Virus record (IMG/VR): IMGVR_UViG_3300025098_000255
Coordinates: 1-25,612 of that record
DNA length: 25,612 nt
Origin: a virus
Direction: 5' to 3' (one strand)
Part shown: positions 14,961 to 23,985 of the stretch, piece by piece
Numbering within the stretch: the stretch's first letter is position 1
Layout of the letters: every line of letters starts with the position of its first letter
Position numbers and translations under genes: made by a program
Notes under the pieces: generated by a model
Told to the model about the DNA's origin: nothing
What the model saw: the letters and a program-made list of their open reading frames with translations, nothing else
Database searches by the model: none

Positions 14961-17900
14961 TATTGGTCTGCCTTATATAATTGTTGGTTATAAGTATAGC
15001 CGTATCTTATCAACTCTTCTTCATTCTCTCTGAGTATTCTATCCAAAACTTGTTCATTTAAAAAGCTAAACAAAGGATATGCTTTAGATATCTCTTGTCC
15101 TTTTAATCTTAATTGGTCTCTTGCTAAATACCAATTAGCGTTTGTTGGGTCAGAACCAGGTCTACCTGTCTCTGTTGAACGTACTGTAAGTATATTATCA
15201 TAACTTTCTAGCCATATCTTTAAACCTTTTATAACTTCTTCATTCTGTAAATCAGGGTCTTCAGACATTTGATACAACTGTTTTAGTTTAGTTCCTAAGT
15301 CTGTAGGACTTTCTGTCCTAGGTTTTTCTAAATAACCAGGAAAATAATCAGCTAAAGTATCTTTGTATGTCGTAACCATAATCTCTCTAATAGCTTCGTC
15401 TGGTACAAACTGTGGACTATTTGGGTCAGTTATAACTCTTCTGTATCTTTCAAGAGCCATTCTTCCTGCAGCTTGATTGTGTAATTGCGCCCACTCTCCT
15501 AAGTCTAAGTCTGTTCTAGCAGAATAATCTCCTAGATAATTGTCATCAAAAGAGTTAACCCAAGATGCCATAACGAATTCATCTGTTCCAATATCAGGTC
15601 TTACATAGTAAAACATATCAGGATAAATTTTATATTTTTCTTCATTGTCCATTGCATAATCTAATGCTTCATCTGTATAAGGTACTCTTCTTATTTCTTT
15701 TGACTTTGAAATAATCAATGCGGTTGGGTCAGTACCAAATAAGTGTGTAAATACTTGAGTAGCTATAACTTCATCCTCGTATTCTCCAAGTAATCTACCG
15801 TACACACTTTGTAAAACATTGAATCCAAATATTCTACCTTCAGGGTCTATACCTCTATCTCTCAAATACTTAGGGTCTACATGCATACTTTTTCCAGGTT
15901 CTACCTCTAGCTCCCATCTAAATGATGGAGACACAAAAGTAAACTGTGCTGCTGATTTAATTAAATGCATAACAAGTGCATCTTGTTTTGTTCTCTGTAA
16001 AATCTTATTCATCTCATCTTGTGTTCTTGGTTCACGACCTTGCTCTATAGCACCACTAACTAACTTAGCTCTTAGTACTTCTTTCTGTGTATTAGAGTAA
16101 GCTCTTGACCAAGACTGAGGACTTGTACTTATTGCAGAACCTAATTTTTGAATCCATTCAGGTAATAAGTAATCTGCTGCTTGTTCTACAGCATTACCTG
16201 ATGGTTCACCAAAAGGAAATATAAACTCGTATAATGCAGAAGTTTCTTTCATATTAGGCATAATTGCTTTTGCTGCTATCTGTGCTACAGGTCCTACTCC
16301 AGGAACTAAACCACCTGCAACTATGTTTGCTGATGACGTAAATCCTACAGCTCTAAGGTTTACTTCACTTCTAGGTTGCTGTCCACCTAGGTCTCTACTT
16401 TGTACATTTTGGAAAAAGTTTCTAAGTATAGGGTCTACTAATGGATATACAAATACTTCTTCGTTTGTGAGTTCATCAGTATATACCATAGGCTTATCAT
16501 CTGCTGCATCCCCACCTAAGAAATCAAAGTTAAATGGATTACCTTCTTTTAAAGTATCTGTTGTTATTTGTAACTTACGTAGTTTTCTAGGGTTTTCTGT
16601 AAGTAATCTTGTCCACGTTTTAGCTATTTCTAAATGAACTTCAGCGAAAGGAAATAGCAATGCATTAGCCTGTGTAAACTGTGACCTGTTGTTTAAGCTA
16701 TATAGTAATTCTTCTGTTTCTGATAATGCTGTAGCTTTAAGAAAATCATCAATATTTTCTAACTCATCTACACTTACACCAGTACCTTTTGGTTTAGGTA
16801 CTAACTGGTCAAGATATTGTCTAGTAGATTTTGGCATAGCTTCCATGATGTCTTTGTTCTTGTATAGCTCTGCTAAAGTATCTGCTTCAAATCTGTCTGC
16901 CATCTTTTCTAAGTTACGATAGTAAAACTGTTTAAAAGCAGGCGCTCTTGATAGTTTGTTTGTTGGCGTTGACATAAAGAAATCAAACGCTCTTTCAATA
17001 GCTCCATTGTATGATTTTACATCTACATCATTAATCATCTTCTTAGATACTTTTACTACGTCAGGTCCATTCTCTGCATAGTCACTAAGTATCTTTGTAC
17101 CTGTTTTAAATTGTCTTTCAGTGTTCAGACCATTCAATGGCATTTCAAAACTTCTAGTTTTAGTGTTTATCATTAGCTTTCTATTAGCAATCCACTCTAT
17201 GTATTGAAATGTTTTATCTCCTGGAACAAGTTCATACAACATACGTATAGGTAAATCACCATCATTTGCTCCTGGGTTTTTATAAACTACACCTTTATTT
17301 ATTTCAACAATGTATCCTTTTTCTAATGCTTCTTCAAAAGATACTGTAGATAAGTCAGGTATTTTATCAGGGTCAAGTTTTGGGTTTTGTACATATTTTT
17401 TAAATCCACCACCACCACCTACTTTGTCATATAGTCTAGCAGCGTATGATTGCAGTAACTCCATAGTTCTGTCTTTGTCACCACGAATCATTTGCCTACC
17501 TGTATTAGTTATGGCATCACCACTATTAGTCCATTCCATAAATGTTTTCTTAGCTGCTTGTGCAGATTTAGTATTATCTAATACAGCTAATCTTTCTGCA
17601 GGAAAATTACCTGTTAAGTAGTCTCCTAATTCATCTAGGTTTCTAAATGGTGTTCTTGTAGCTTTACCATTATCTGCTAGTACATTAGCAATAACAACCA
17701 TTAACTCATCATCAGCTAGCTGTGTCATTTCTGTTAACCAACCTTTAGCGTATTGTCTACGGCTTTTAGTACTATTAGTAACAGAATCTCTTTTAATAGT
17801 TTTAAAGAATCTATCTACAGAAGATGCTTTACGCATCATAATTCCATTAGAACCTCTTGACATTGCTTGTTTAAATAAAAGTTCTTCAGACATCTTTCTA

Positions 17901-20900
17901 CCTAAAATATCTACTTCTCCTTTTTTTAAACCTGCTACAAACTTTTCTCCAAGTCTTACGTCATCAGGAAAAGGTAATATATCTAAAGCCTTACTTATAT
18001 TATTTACTAAATTACTATCGGGTTTGAGAACATAACTCATATGAGCTACAGGATGTGACCATACATTAGTCATGTCTGCTGCAAACATTCTTAATTGCTC
18101 TTCTGCAATAACCCTTGTTGTCCACGCTAATCTTAACAATGTAAAAGGTTTCCATGCTTGTTGCATTGCGTTGTTTGCCCAACGTATGTATGCTTTGTTA
18201 ACAAGTTTTACACCTTCATCTGTAGCTATTTGTGAATAAAACAATTTTGCTATATTCTTAGTAACAGCATTAGAGGATATGTTACCTACATTAAGTGCTG
18301 TGTTTATCTGTGTAGGTGTTGTTAACTGATTAAGTATCTCAAATGTTTCATCATCAATAAGTTCAGCAATCTCATCTGAGCTTTTAGCATTTAAAGTAGT
18401 TCCTGATATTTTTTCATATTGTTCTATAACTTCTTGTTTAGCTTTAAGTTGTAACTCTCGAATGTAGGACTGTTTAACTTTCTTATCTGAAGGTGCTTTA
18501 ACTGGCAATTCCCAATTAGATAAGAACTTTTTAAACTCATCATTAGTTTTAGCTAAAGACAATACAGGGTTTCTATCTAGTTGTTTACCTAATAGCTGTG
18601 GTAAGTCTAATCTTTTAAGACCAGTTAATGTACTTAACCCTGAGATTTTTAACAGAGAGTTACGATATGTACCTAAAACTCTAAATACTTCGTTGGTATC
18701 AAACAAAGGAATATTACCTACAAGCATTTCTGACATAAGCATTGCAGTAGGTTGTGCTATTTCTTGATTACCTAGTGTAATCATAAACTCAGAAATCTCA
18801 TCAGCTTTACCTGCTCTAGCTAAACCTTCAAGTTTTTCTAAATCAAGTTCTGTTTTAATCATATCAAATGCTGTATCTGCTGCTTTTGTAGATGTTTTTG
18901 AAGTACCGAACCCAACATCAACAATATGTTCTCCTACTAAAGATACCCAATACTTTCTTGCATCATCTATCTCTCCAATAAATTTTGTAATACCACCTGC
19001 TAAAGGACCAGGAAAACCTTGAGATGTCATTATCTTTTGCAGTTCTCCTAACACACCTGCATTCTTTGGTGTACCGTCTCCTATAAGTAGTTTAAAAAAT
19101 TCTTCGGTTTGTCTTAGTTTTGAGTATGTACCTTGTTCAGCAAACTGACCTAATATAGCTGCATCTGTAGTTGCAAGTTTTTTATATAAATCTTGTTTAA
19201 TGTTCTTTTCAAAAGGTAAAGACTTTATAAGTTTTTCCATTTCTTTTAATCCTTGTGTGTGTGAAGCAGAAGTAATAAATGTAGGACTAACCTGACCAAA
19301 TATTCTAGCAATAGCAGTATCTTTAAAAGTTCTTTTAGCTACAGCAGATACTCCTAAGAAATTACCCATATCAGATAAATCTACTAAGTTACCGTCACCT
19401 GCAACTCTTCCTGCTTTTCCTAGTAACTTACCTGCATTTCTTGATACGCTACCTTTGAAAGCATAGCTATATGGGTCTAGTCGTTTTGTTATACCACCAG
19501 TTCTAACTTCTCTAGCAATACTTTCTGATACATTTCCTACATTAGGATTTTCTAATATATCTTGTAGAGTAGAAGGACTAGCTTCAGGCATAAGCTGTCT
19601 TAAACTTTCATAATCTAATGACTTATTGGTTACACCATCTGATATAAATTCATAAATAGCTTTACCTGTTGTCATATGCCATTCTTCAAAATCTGTTTTA
19701 TTTAATGATGGTTTTAAAAACTTTTGTAATCCTGATGCATTTTTAGCACCTTCAATATCTGCTATATGTCTATTCTTAAAGTTAGTAACCATTTGTTCAA
19801 CATCTCGTTCTAAATCCCATTGAGACTTTAATCCCATTACACTTTGTGGTTCTCTATCTTTGTTCCACTTAGAAAAGGCTTTATCTCTTCTTCGTCTTCG
19901 TGCAGCCTTGCCCAGTGGATTCCAAATAGATTTATCTAATGCAAATTGTTTTGGTGATTTACCTTTAGCAACCCAAGTGTGTGCTAGCTCATGGAGTATA
20001 GTATTATCTATCAGCTCATCCATAGTGTCGAATTGTTTAGCTTGCCACTTATGGTCAGACTTAAACCATTTATAAAATTCTTTTATATGACTTTCATCTG
20101 CATCTACCCACTTTAAAACAGCTCTACCAACTTCTTCATCAAAAGTAATATCACTACCATATCTGTTTAAAAACAATGCAAATTTATTATTTTTAACTTT
20201 ATTTAGATTTACTAAGTCAGCCATCTTATTACCAGTCATGTTTAATATTGCGTTGTCTACAAAACTACCACCAGTTCCTGTTCTTAAACCTTCTGTAAAT
20301 TTTCCATTACGAAGTTCTGCATTGTCATAAAATTTTATATTGTGTACAAACTTGTCATCTACACCACGTGTATAACCTTCACCATAACGATTAGCTCTTA
20401 AAAATTCTTGATACTGTCTACTATTGTTTATCTGTGCGCCTTTTCTACCATTGGCTCTAGCTATTTCATTTAATTCATCCATAGTGTATGTGATGTCACC
20501 ACGAAGTATTGTTTCTCCTACATCAACACCTACAACATTTTTATACTGAGCAGCATCTGACATTTTAAAAACATTAGCAGTAACTGCTTCATCTGATACT
20601 TTAACTGTTTGAAACAATCTATTGCCTTGACCTATAAGAGTTCTTGCTCCTACATTGCCTCCACTAGATACTTTTTCACCAACAGAAAATGCTTTACCTG
20701 CTTTTCCAAGTTTACCAACCCATGCACCTGCAAGGTTTGCAGGGTCTAATCCTAAAGTAACAGCACCATCAATAAGACCTGATATAAACTTAAACCTATC
20801 TGTTCCTGGTTCAGCCATTTGTACTGCAGCTACTCTTCCAGGACTTATAGTTACACCACGGTATTTATTAGATTCTAACTTTTCTCTTTGTGTTCCTGTT

Positions 20901-21631
20901 ATATCAAAACCAAGTTGTCCCTGTATAACTTTCTCTATTGCAGATAATTGTTGCGGGTCAGATATAGTTTGTGATAGCTCTTTATATATATCTGTATCTC
21001 TAGCAAGTGTAGAGTTACCAAAATATCCACGTCCTAGGTTTACTCTATTACCTTTAGCCATTTCTTGTATTGCATATCCTGCAGTTGTAGGTCCTAGTTC
21101 GTCTTTAGCTGTTTCATAATCTTTACGAAAATTACCGTACGCTTCTCCACCCATTGTCATTTCCATTATTGGTTTATCTAAACCAACTAAGTTTGTAAGT
21201 GTGTGTAAATATGCTAGGTTTACATTCATTCCATTGTCTATTAATGAACGTGCTGATGCTTGAAAAGGTCTTTTAACTGTAGCTTCTGCTAAAGAATCCA
21301 TACCAACAAAAGCATTTCTTACAAGTCCTCTACCTGCTGCTTTTGTTTTTTCCCAAAAACTTGAGTTCTTTTCTTTTTCTAACTCTTCGTATCTTTCTAA
21401 CAGTAAACCTACTTCAGGAGATATAGAAGAAAAACCCATTAAAGCACTACCAACCATTATGTCTTTAGGTAGAACGTTACCCCATTTATTTACAATGTCT
21501 TCTAAATTATTACCAACTTGAGGTTTTTGTTGAATAGTTTGTTTAATAGCATTATATTTTTGTTCTCGTTCATTAGATTTATTTATGTAATCTTCTTCGA
21601 GGTCAGGTGGTTCGTAAGCGTAAAATGCCAT
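14960..21631 (-). CDS. Giant internal virion protein (2223 aa) with HELAH zinc-peptidase motif
   Basis: This is the largest gene of the window, over a quarter of its length. Its ATG lies two bases after the TAA of the 120-residue gene, and no ribosome site is evident, so it is probably coupled. Residues 547-551 are HELAH (HExxH), the zinc-binding, catalytic signature of zincin peptidases. A downstream YEFISDG segment carries Glu661, a candidate third ligand as in phage polyvalent peptidases. A five-Arg run sits near 574-581. The rest is long and mostly helical, with an FPFAEVHLEIAKTWTRLLTE block near 1656-1676 of the type seen in large marine phage virion proteins, and hydrophobic stretches such as FISGLIDGAVTLGLDPANLA. 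Proposed roles are cargo, ejection and host-protein cleavage; none is proven. It is not a clear tape measure or RNA polymerase. Confidence 0.8.
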   Translation of the reverse strand: MAFYAYEPPDLEEDYINKSNEREQKYNAIKQTIQQKPQVGNNLEDIVNKWGNVLPKDIMVGSALMGFSSISPEVGLLLERYEELEKEKNSSFWEKTKAAGRGLVRNAFVGMDSLAEATVKRPFQASARSLIDNGMNVNLAYLHTLTNLVGLDKPIMEMTMGGEAYGNFRKDYETAKDELGPTTAGYAIQEMAKGNRVNLGRGYFGNSTLARDTDIYKELSQTISDPQQLSAIEKVIQGQLGFDITGTQREKLESNKYRGVTISPGRVAAVQMAEPGTDRFKFISGLIDGAVTLGLDPANLAGAWVGKLGKAGKAFSVGEKVSSGGNVGARTLIGQGNRLFQTVKVSDEAVTANVFKMSDAAQYKNVVGVDVGETILRGDITYTMDELNEIARANGRKGAQINNSRQYQEFLRANRYGEGYTRGVDDKFVHNIKFYDNAELRNGKFTEGLRTGTGGSFVDNAILNMTGNKMADLVNLNKVKNNKFALFLNRYGSDITFDEEVGRAVLKWVDADESHIKEFYKWFKSDHKWQAKQFDTMDELIDNTILHELAHTWVAKGKSPKQFALDKSIWNPLGKAARRRRRDKAFSKWNKDREPQSVMGLKSQWDLERDVEQMVTNFKNRHIADIEGAKNASGLQKFLKPSLNKTDFEEWHMTTGKAIYEFISDGVTNKSLDYESLRQLMPEASPSTLQDILENPNVGNVSESIAREVRTGGITKRLDPYSYAFKGSVSRNAGKLLGKAGRVAGDGNLVDLSDMGNFLGVSAVAKRTFKDTAIARIFGQVSPTFITSASHTQGLKEMEKLIKSLPFEKNIKQDLYKKLATTDAAILGQFAEQGTYSKLRQTEEFFKLLIGDGTPKNAGVLGELQKIMTSQGFPGPLAGGITKFIGEIDDARKYWVSLVGEHIVDVGFGTSKTSTKAADTAFDMIKTELDLEKLEGLARAGKADEISEFMITLGNQEIAQPTAMLMSEMLVGNIPLFDTNEVFRVLGTYRNSLLKISGLSTLTGLKRLDLPQLLGKQLDRNPVLSLAKTNDEFKKFLSNWELPVKAPSDKKVKQSYIRELQLKAKQEVIEQYEKISGTTLNAKSSDEIAELIDDETFEILNQLTTPTQINTALNVGNISSNAVTKNIAKLFYSQIATDEGVKLVNKAYIRWANNAMQQAWKPFTLLRLAWTTRVIAEEQLRMFAADMTNVWSHPVAHMSYVLKPDSNLVNNISKALDILPFPDDVRLGEKFVAGLKKGEVDILGRKMSEELLFKQAMSRGSNGIMMRKASSVDRFFKTIKRDSVTNSTKSRRQYAKGWLTEMTQLADDELMVVIANVLADNGKATRTPFRNLDELGDYLTGNFPAERLAVLDNTKSAQAAKKTFMEWTNSGDAITNTGRQMIRGDKDRTMELLQSYAARLYDKVGGGGGFKKYVQNPKLDPDKIPDLSTVSFEEALEKGYIVEINKGVVYKNPGANDGDLPIRMLYELVPGDKTFQYIEWIANRKLMINTKTRSFEMPLNGLNTERQFKTGTKILSDYAENGPDVVKVSKKMINDVDVKSYNGAIERAFDFFMSTPTNKLSRAPAFKQFYYRNLEKMADRFEADTLAELYKNKDIMEAMPKSTRQYLDQLVPKPKGTGVSVDELENIDDFLKATALSETEELLYSLNNRSQFTQANALLFPFAEVHLEIAKTWTRLLTENPRKLRKLQITTDTLKEGNPFNFDFLGGDAADDKPMVYTDELTNEEVFVYPLVDPILRNFFQNVQSRDLGGQQPRSEVNLRAVGFTSSANIVAGGLVPGVGPVAQIAAKAIMPNMKETSALYEFIFPFGEPSGNAVEQAADYLLPEWIQKLGSAISTSPQSWSRAYSNTQKEVLRAKLVSGAIEQGREPRTQDEMNKILQRTKQDALVMHLIKSAAQFTFVSPSFRWELEVEPGKSMHVDPKYLRDRGIDPEGRIFGFNVLQSVYGRLLGEYEDEVIATQVFTHLFGTDPTALIISKSKEIRRVPYTDEALDYAMDNEEKYKIYPDMFYYVRPDIGTDEFVMASWVNSFDDNYLGDYSARTDLDLGEWAQLHNQAAGRMALERYRRVITDPNSPQFVPDEAIREIMVTTYKDTLADYFPGYLEKPRTESPTDLGTKLKQLYQMSEDPDLQNEEVIKGLKIWLESYDNILTVRSTETGRPGSDPTNANWYLARDQLRLKGQEISKAYPLFSFLNEQVLDRILRENEEELIRYGYTYNQQLYKADQ

Positions 21632-21633
21632 AA

Positions 21634-21996
21634 TTATATTATCATAGCGCTTGCTTCTTCACTACCTCCCAGTAAATCGTTTATAGCTGCAAGTATCATA
21701 TTCGTGTTTGATGCTTGACCTGGGTCAACGATTTCAAATTCATCAAACGTTGGACTTTGTTGCATCATTGGAGTTGTATCGTTAGTTGCTCCAAATGCAT
21801 TTCCCATCAACTGTTGTGCTTGTATATTTTGTTGAGCTTGCTCAGGAGGTCTTTCCATGTTAATAGGCATTTCAGTCATAGCTGCTTTATCTTCAGGTAG
21901 CAATGGTGCGCCTCTAAGTGCAGCTTCTCTTGCTGCTGAACCTTCTCCTCTTTGTGCATCTATTGCAAATGCACCTTTTTTAACTCCTCGTGTCAT
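21634..21996 (-). CDS. Unknown small Gln/Ala-rich protein (120 aa)
   Basis: This 120-residue gene starts at ATG 21996, 17 bases inside the end of the 78-residue gene and with GAGGAC just upstream. It ends two bases before the ATG of the giant gene. The protein begins MTRGVKKGAFAIDAQRGEGS with basic residues, then is low-complexity with Gln, Ala, Met and Pro (for example EQAQQNIQAQQLMGNAFGA), and ends with a short hydrophobic helix (MILAAINDLLGG). I see no known domain. It may be disordered. Between portal and the giant virion protein, it could be a small accessory for portal or core assembly, but this is only a position argument. Confidence 0.65.
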   Translation of the reverse strand: MTRGVKKGAFAIDAQRGEGSAAREAALRGAPLLPEDKAAMTEMPINMERPPEQAQQNIQAQQLMGNAFGATNDTTPMMQQSPTFDEFEIVDPGQASNTNMILAAINDLLGGSEEASAMII

Positions 21997-22216
21997 TATC
22001 GTCCTCTATCCATACCATTTGTAATTTACCGAATCCTGGTACATAAATAACTGTTAAGCCATTCATGTCTATCCACTCTTCAACACTATTGTCTTCTTGT
22101 AGTTGGTCATTTAAGTATAGCTCAGCTACATCAACTTTGTTTACTTCCCAATCTTCAGCCATAATAATTTGATGAAACAGACTGTTAGTCCTATCAAAAT
22201 TCATATTGTCTGCCAT
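21980..22216 (-). CDS. Unknown small acidic protein (78 aa)
   Basis: This 78-residue gene starts at ATG 22216, sharing one base with the portal stop (TAATG), with GGAGC just upstream. It is acidic (for example EDWEVNKVDVAELYLND, DNSVEEWIDMNG), with a mixed helix then strand pattern and an acidic C-terminus (EDDNDTRS). No motif I recognise is visible and there is no membrane segment. Its start is coupled to portal translation and its end overlaps the next gene, both signs of a real gene. The role is unknown; a small portal or packaging accessory is a fair guess. Confidence 0.7.
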   Translation of the reverse strand: MADNMNFDRTNSLFHQIIMAEDWEVNKVDVAELYLNDQLQEDNSVEEWIDMNGLTVIYVPGFGKLQMVWIEDDNDTRS

Positions 22217-23985
22217 TACGCTCCTTGTTGTAAGAGACTTAATACATCTTGTGGATTAGGAGGAGGTCCACCTGCTTGCGGTGATGGTCCACCCATTCCT
22301 GCCATCATTGCTTCTTCAGGGTTTGGTTGTGGTTCTTCTGCTGTAAAAAACTTTTTAAGTATCTGACCTATAGAATTTGGTTTATTGTATATCTCAACTA
22401 ATGCCATTTGTGCTTTAGCGTCATTGTTACTAGCTCTAGCTAACAAAGATTGAAACATAACTTCTTCTGCTTTATCTTTTGTAATACGTTCATTAATAGC
22501 TTGTAAATCATCTAGTCCATCCATTTCACGCTGCATAGTCTCTTTGTCTATAATACCTGCTTGTAATAATTGCAAACCTGTAATAACTTTTCCTGCTTCA
22601 TCAAATGTAGCCATAGCACCATACTTACGTCTTGTAAGATAGTTACCATCAATATCTGTACCTGGTGTATAGTTTTCAGCAAACGCTGAACCTCGTAGTG
22701 TACCTACTAAAGGTTTACGTTTATTCAAAACTAATTCATCAAGCTCTAATCTTTTGTAATCTATTTGTTGTATACCAACTTGTAATACTTTGTGATATTC
22801 ATTAACCATAGCTCCAATACCTGCTTGTAGTTCTTCTAATCCTCTACCTGTTACAAAGCTATTAGGAGATATAGAGTCATCTTGTACTGGGTAACCTGCG
22901 ACTGTTCTTAGGTGTCTTTCTAGTCTTGATACTTGGTCAAACAACTGATACGGTAAGTTGGTTACTGGTTTTATAACTTGTGAACCTGGTGACAAATAGT
23001 TAATAGCATTTCTACCTTTTCTATATTGTCCTGATTCTATTTCACCAACTATGTTTGTTTCTGTAAATACAGCATCTTCCATAGCAATGATTGACATAAT
23101 GTTTATCTTTGCCATAGCAGCCATTAATCCTATAACTTGGTCAAACTGTCCTTGTATTTGGTCAAAAGAATATCTCTTTACACAAACAAATGCAGGTCCT
23201 GATTTCAATGGATTAGGTACAAAGTCAACTATAGTTTTTGACGCTACGTGTACTATGTATGTACCTTCAGGATTAATATATTCAACAATAACTTCACCTG
23301 ATTCATTTTGATTTTCCCATGAACCATCTTGTCCTGGATTTGTATATAAGCCTGATACAAAGTTATAAGGTTCATTTGTTTTACGACCTTGGTCATTAAA
23401 CCAACCTTTAAGTTCAGGATACATTTCTACTAGATATTCTCCTGGTACTTTTCTAATTGACACAAGTTCTTCTGCCATTTGATTAGCACCTTGATATCCA
23501 GGGAATGTAGAGTAAGGGTCTCTTAGTTCTGCTGTTGGATATACATTACCTTGTGGGTCTGTCTTTGTAGTAATAACCCATACAGCAAATCCATAACCTG
23601 GTAGCCATCTAGCAACTTGTGGTAATTGTAAATCTAAATTTTGAAATTGGTCATAAGCAGTAACTACACGTTCTAACTTATCTTTTTTCTTTTTATTTCT
23701 TTCACTATCTCTAGGGTTTGTGATATGAACATCTAAAGCAGGCGCTCTACCTATCTTCTGAGCTAGTCTGTCTAGTGCAGATACTAATAAGTTTGGAGCA
23801 GGAAGTAATTCTGAATCCATGTTGTTTAATGCAGGACCGAGTAATGCTGCTAGTCCTTGTTCCCCACCATTCATAATTGCTCTAAACCTTGCTCTATCAG
23901 GCAGAGCTTCATCATGCATTTCTTTAAGATGCGTGGTTCTATTTAAAATATCTTCTACTAACAATCTATCTCCATGGAGCGTCAT
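22216..23985 (-). CDS. Portal protein
   Basis: This complete 589-residue gene starts inside the last codons of the terminase (20-base overlap), a normal arrangement. Length and order (large terminase, then portal) fit a phage portal, the dodecameric ring through which DNA is packaged and released. The N-terminal part includes SALDRLAQKIGRAPALDVHI and a W-x-x-G-Y-G region around residue 107; the middle has repeated strand segments ending in VVEYINPEGTYIVHV; residues 270-420 are helical (IGLMAAMAKINIMSIIAMED, then HKVLQVGIQQIDYKRLELDE). The C-terminus is Pro/Gly/Gln-rich, with an NPQDVLSLLQQGA end. The portal call rests on order, length and overall pattern rather than a short invariant motif. 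No MuF-like domain is visible. Confidence 0.85.
   Translation of the reverse strand: MTLHGDRLLVEDILNRTTHLKEMHDEALPDRARFRAIMNGGEQGLAALLGPALNNMDSELLPAPNLLVSALDRLAQKIGRAPALDVHITNPRDSERNKKKKDKLERVVTAYDQFQNLDLQLPQVARWLPGYGFAVWVITTKTDPQGNVYPTAELRDPYSTFPGYQGANQMAEELVSIRKVPGEYLVEMYPELKGWFNDQGRKTNEPYNFVSGLYTNPGQDGSWENQNESGEVIVEYINPEGTYIVHVASKTIVDFVPNPLKSGPAFVCVKRYSFDQIQGQFDQVIGLMAAMAKINIMSIIAMEDAVFTETNIVGEIESGQYRKGRNAINYLSPGSQVIKPVTNLPYQLFDQVSRLERHLRTVAGYPVQDDSISPNSFVTGRGLEELQAGIGAMVNEYHKVLQVGIQQIDYKRLELDELVLNKRKPLVGTLRGSAFAENYTPGTDIDGNYLTRRKYGAMATFDEAGKVITGLQLLQAGIIDKETMQREMDGLDDLQAINERITKDKAEEVMFQSLLARASNNDAKAQMALVEIYNKPNSIGQILKKFFTAEEPQPNPEEAMMAGMGGPSPQAGGPPPNPQDVLSLLQQGA

Noticed and set aside
14960-21631. 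Virion RNA polymerase (N4-like) or tape measure protein
   Set aside because: I could not find T/DxxGR or the R-x3-K-x6-7-YG motif of N4-type polymerases. The position before scaffold and the HELAH motif do not fit a tape measure, although its size alone would allow one.
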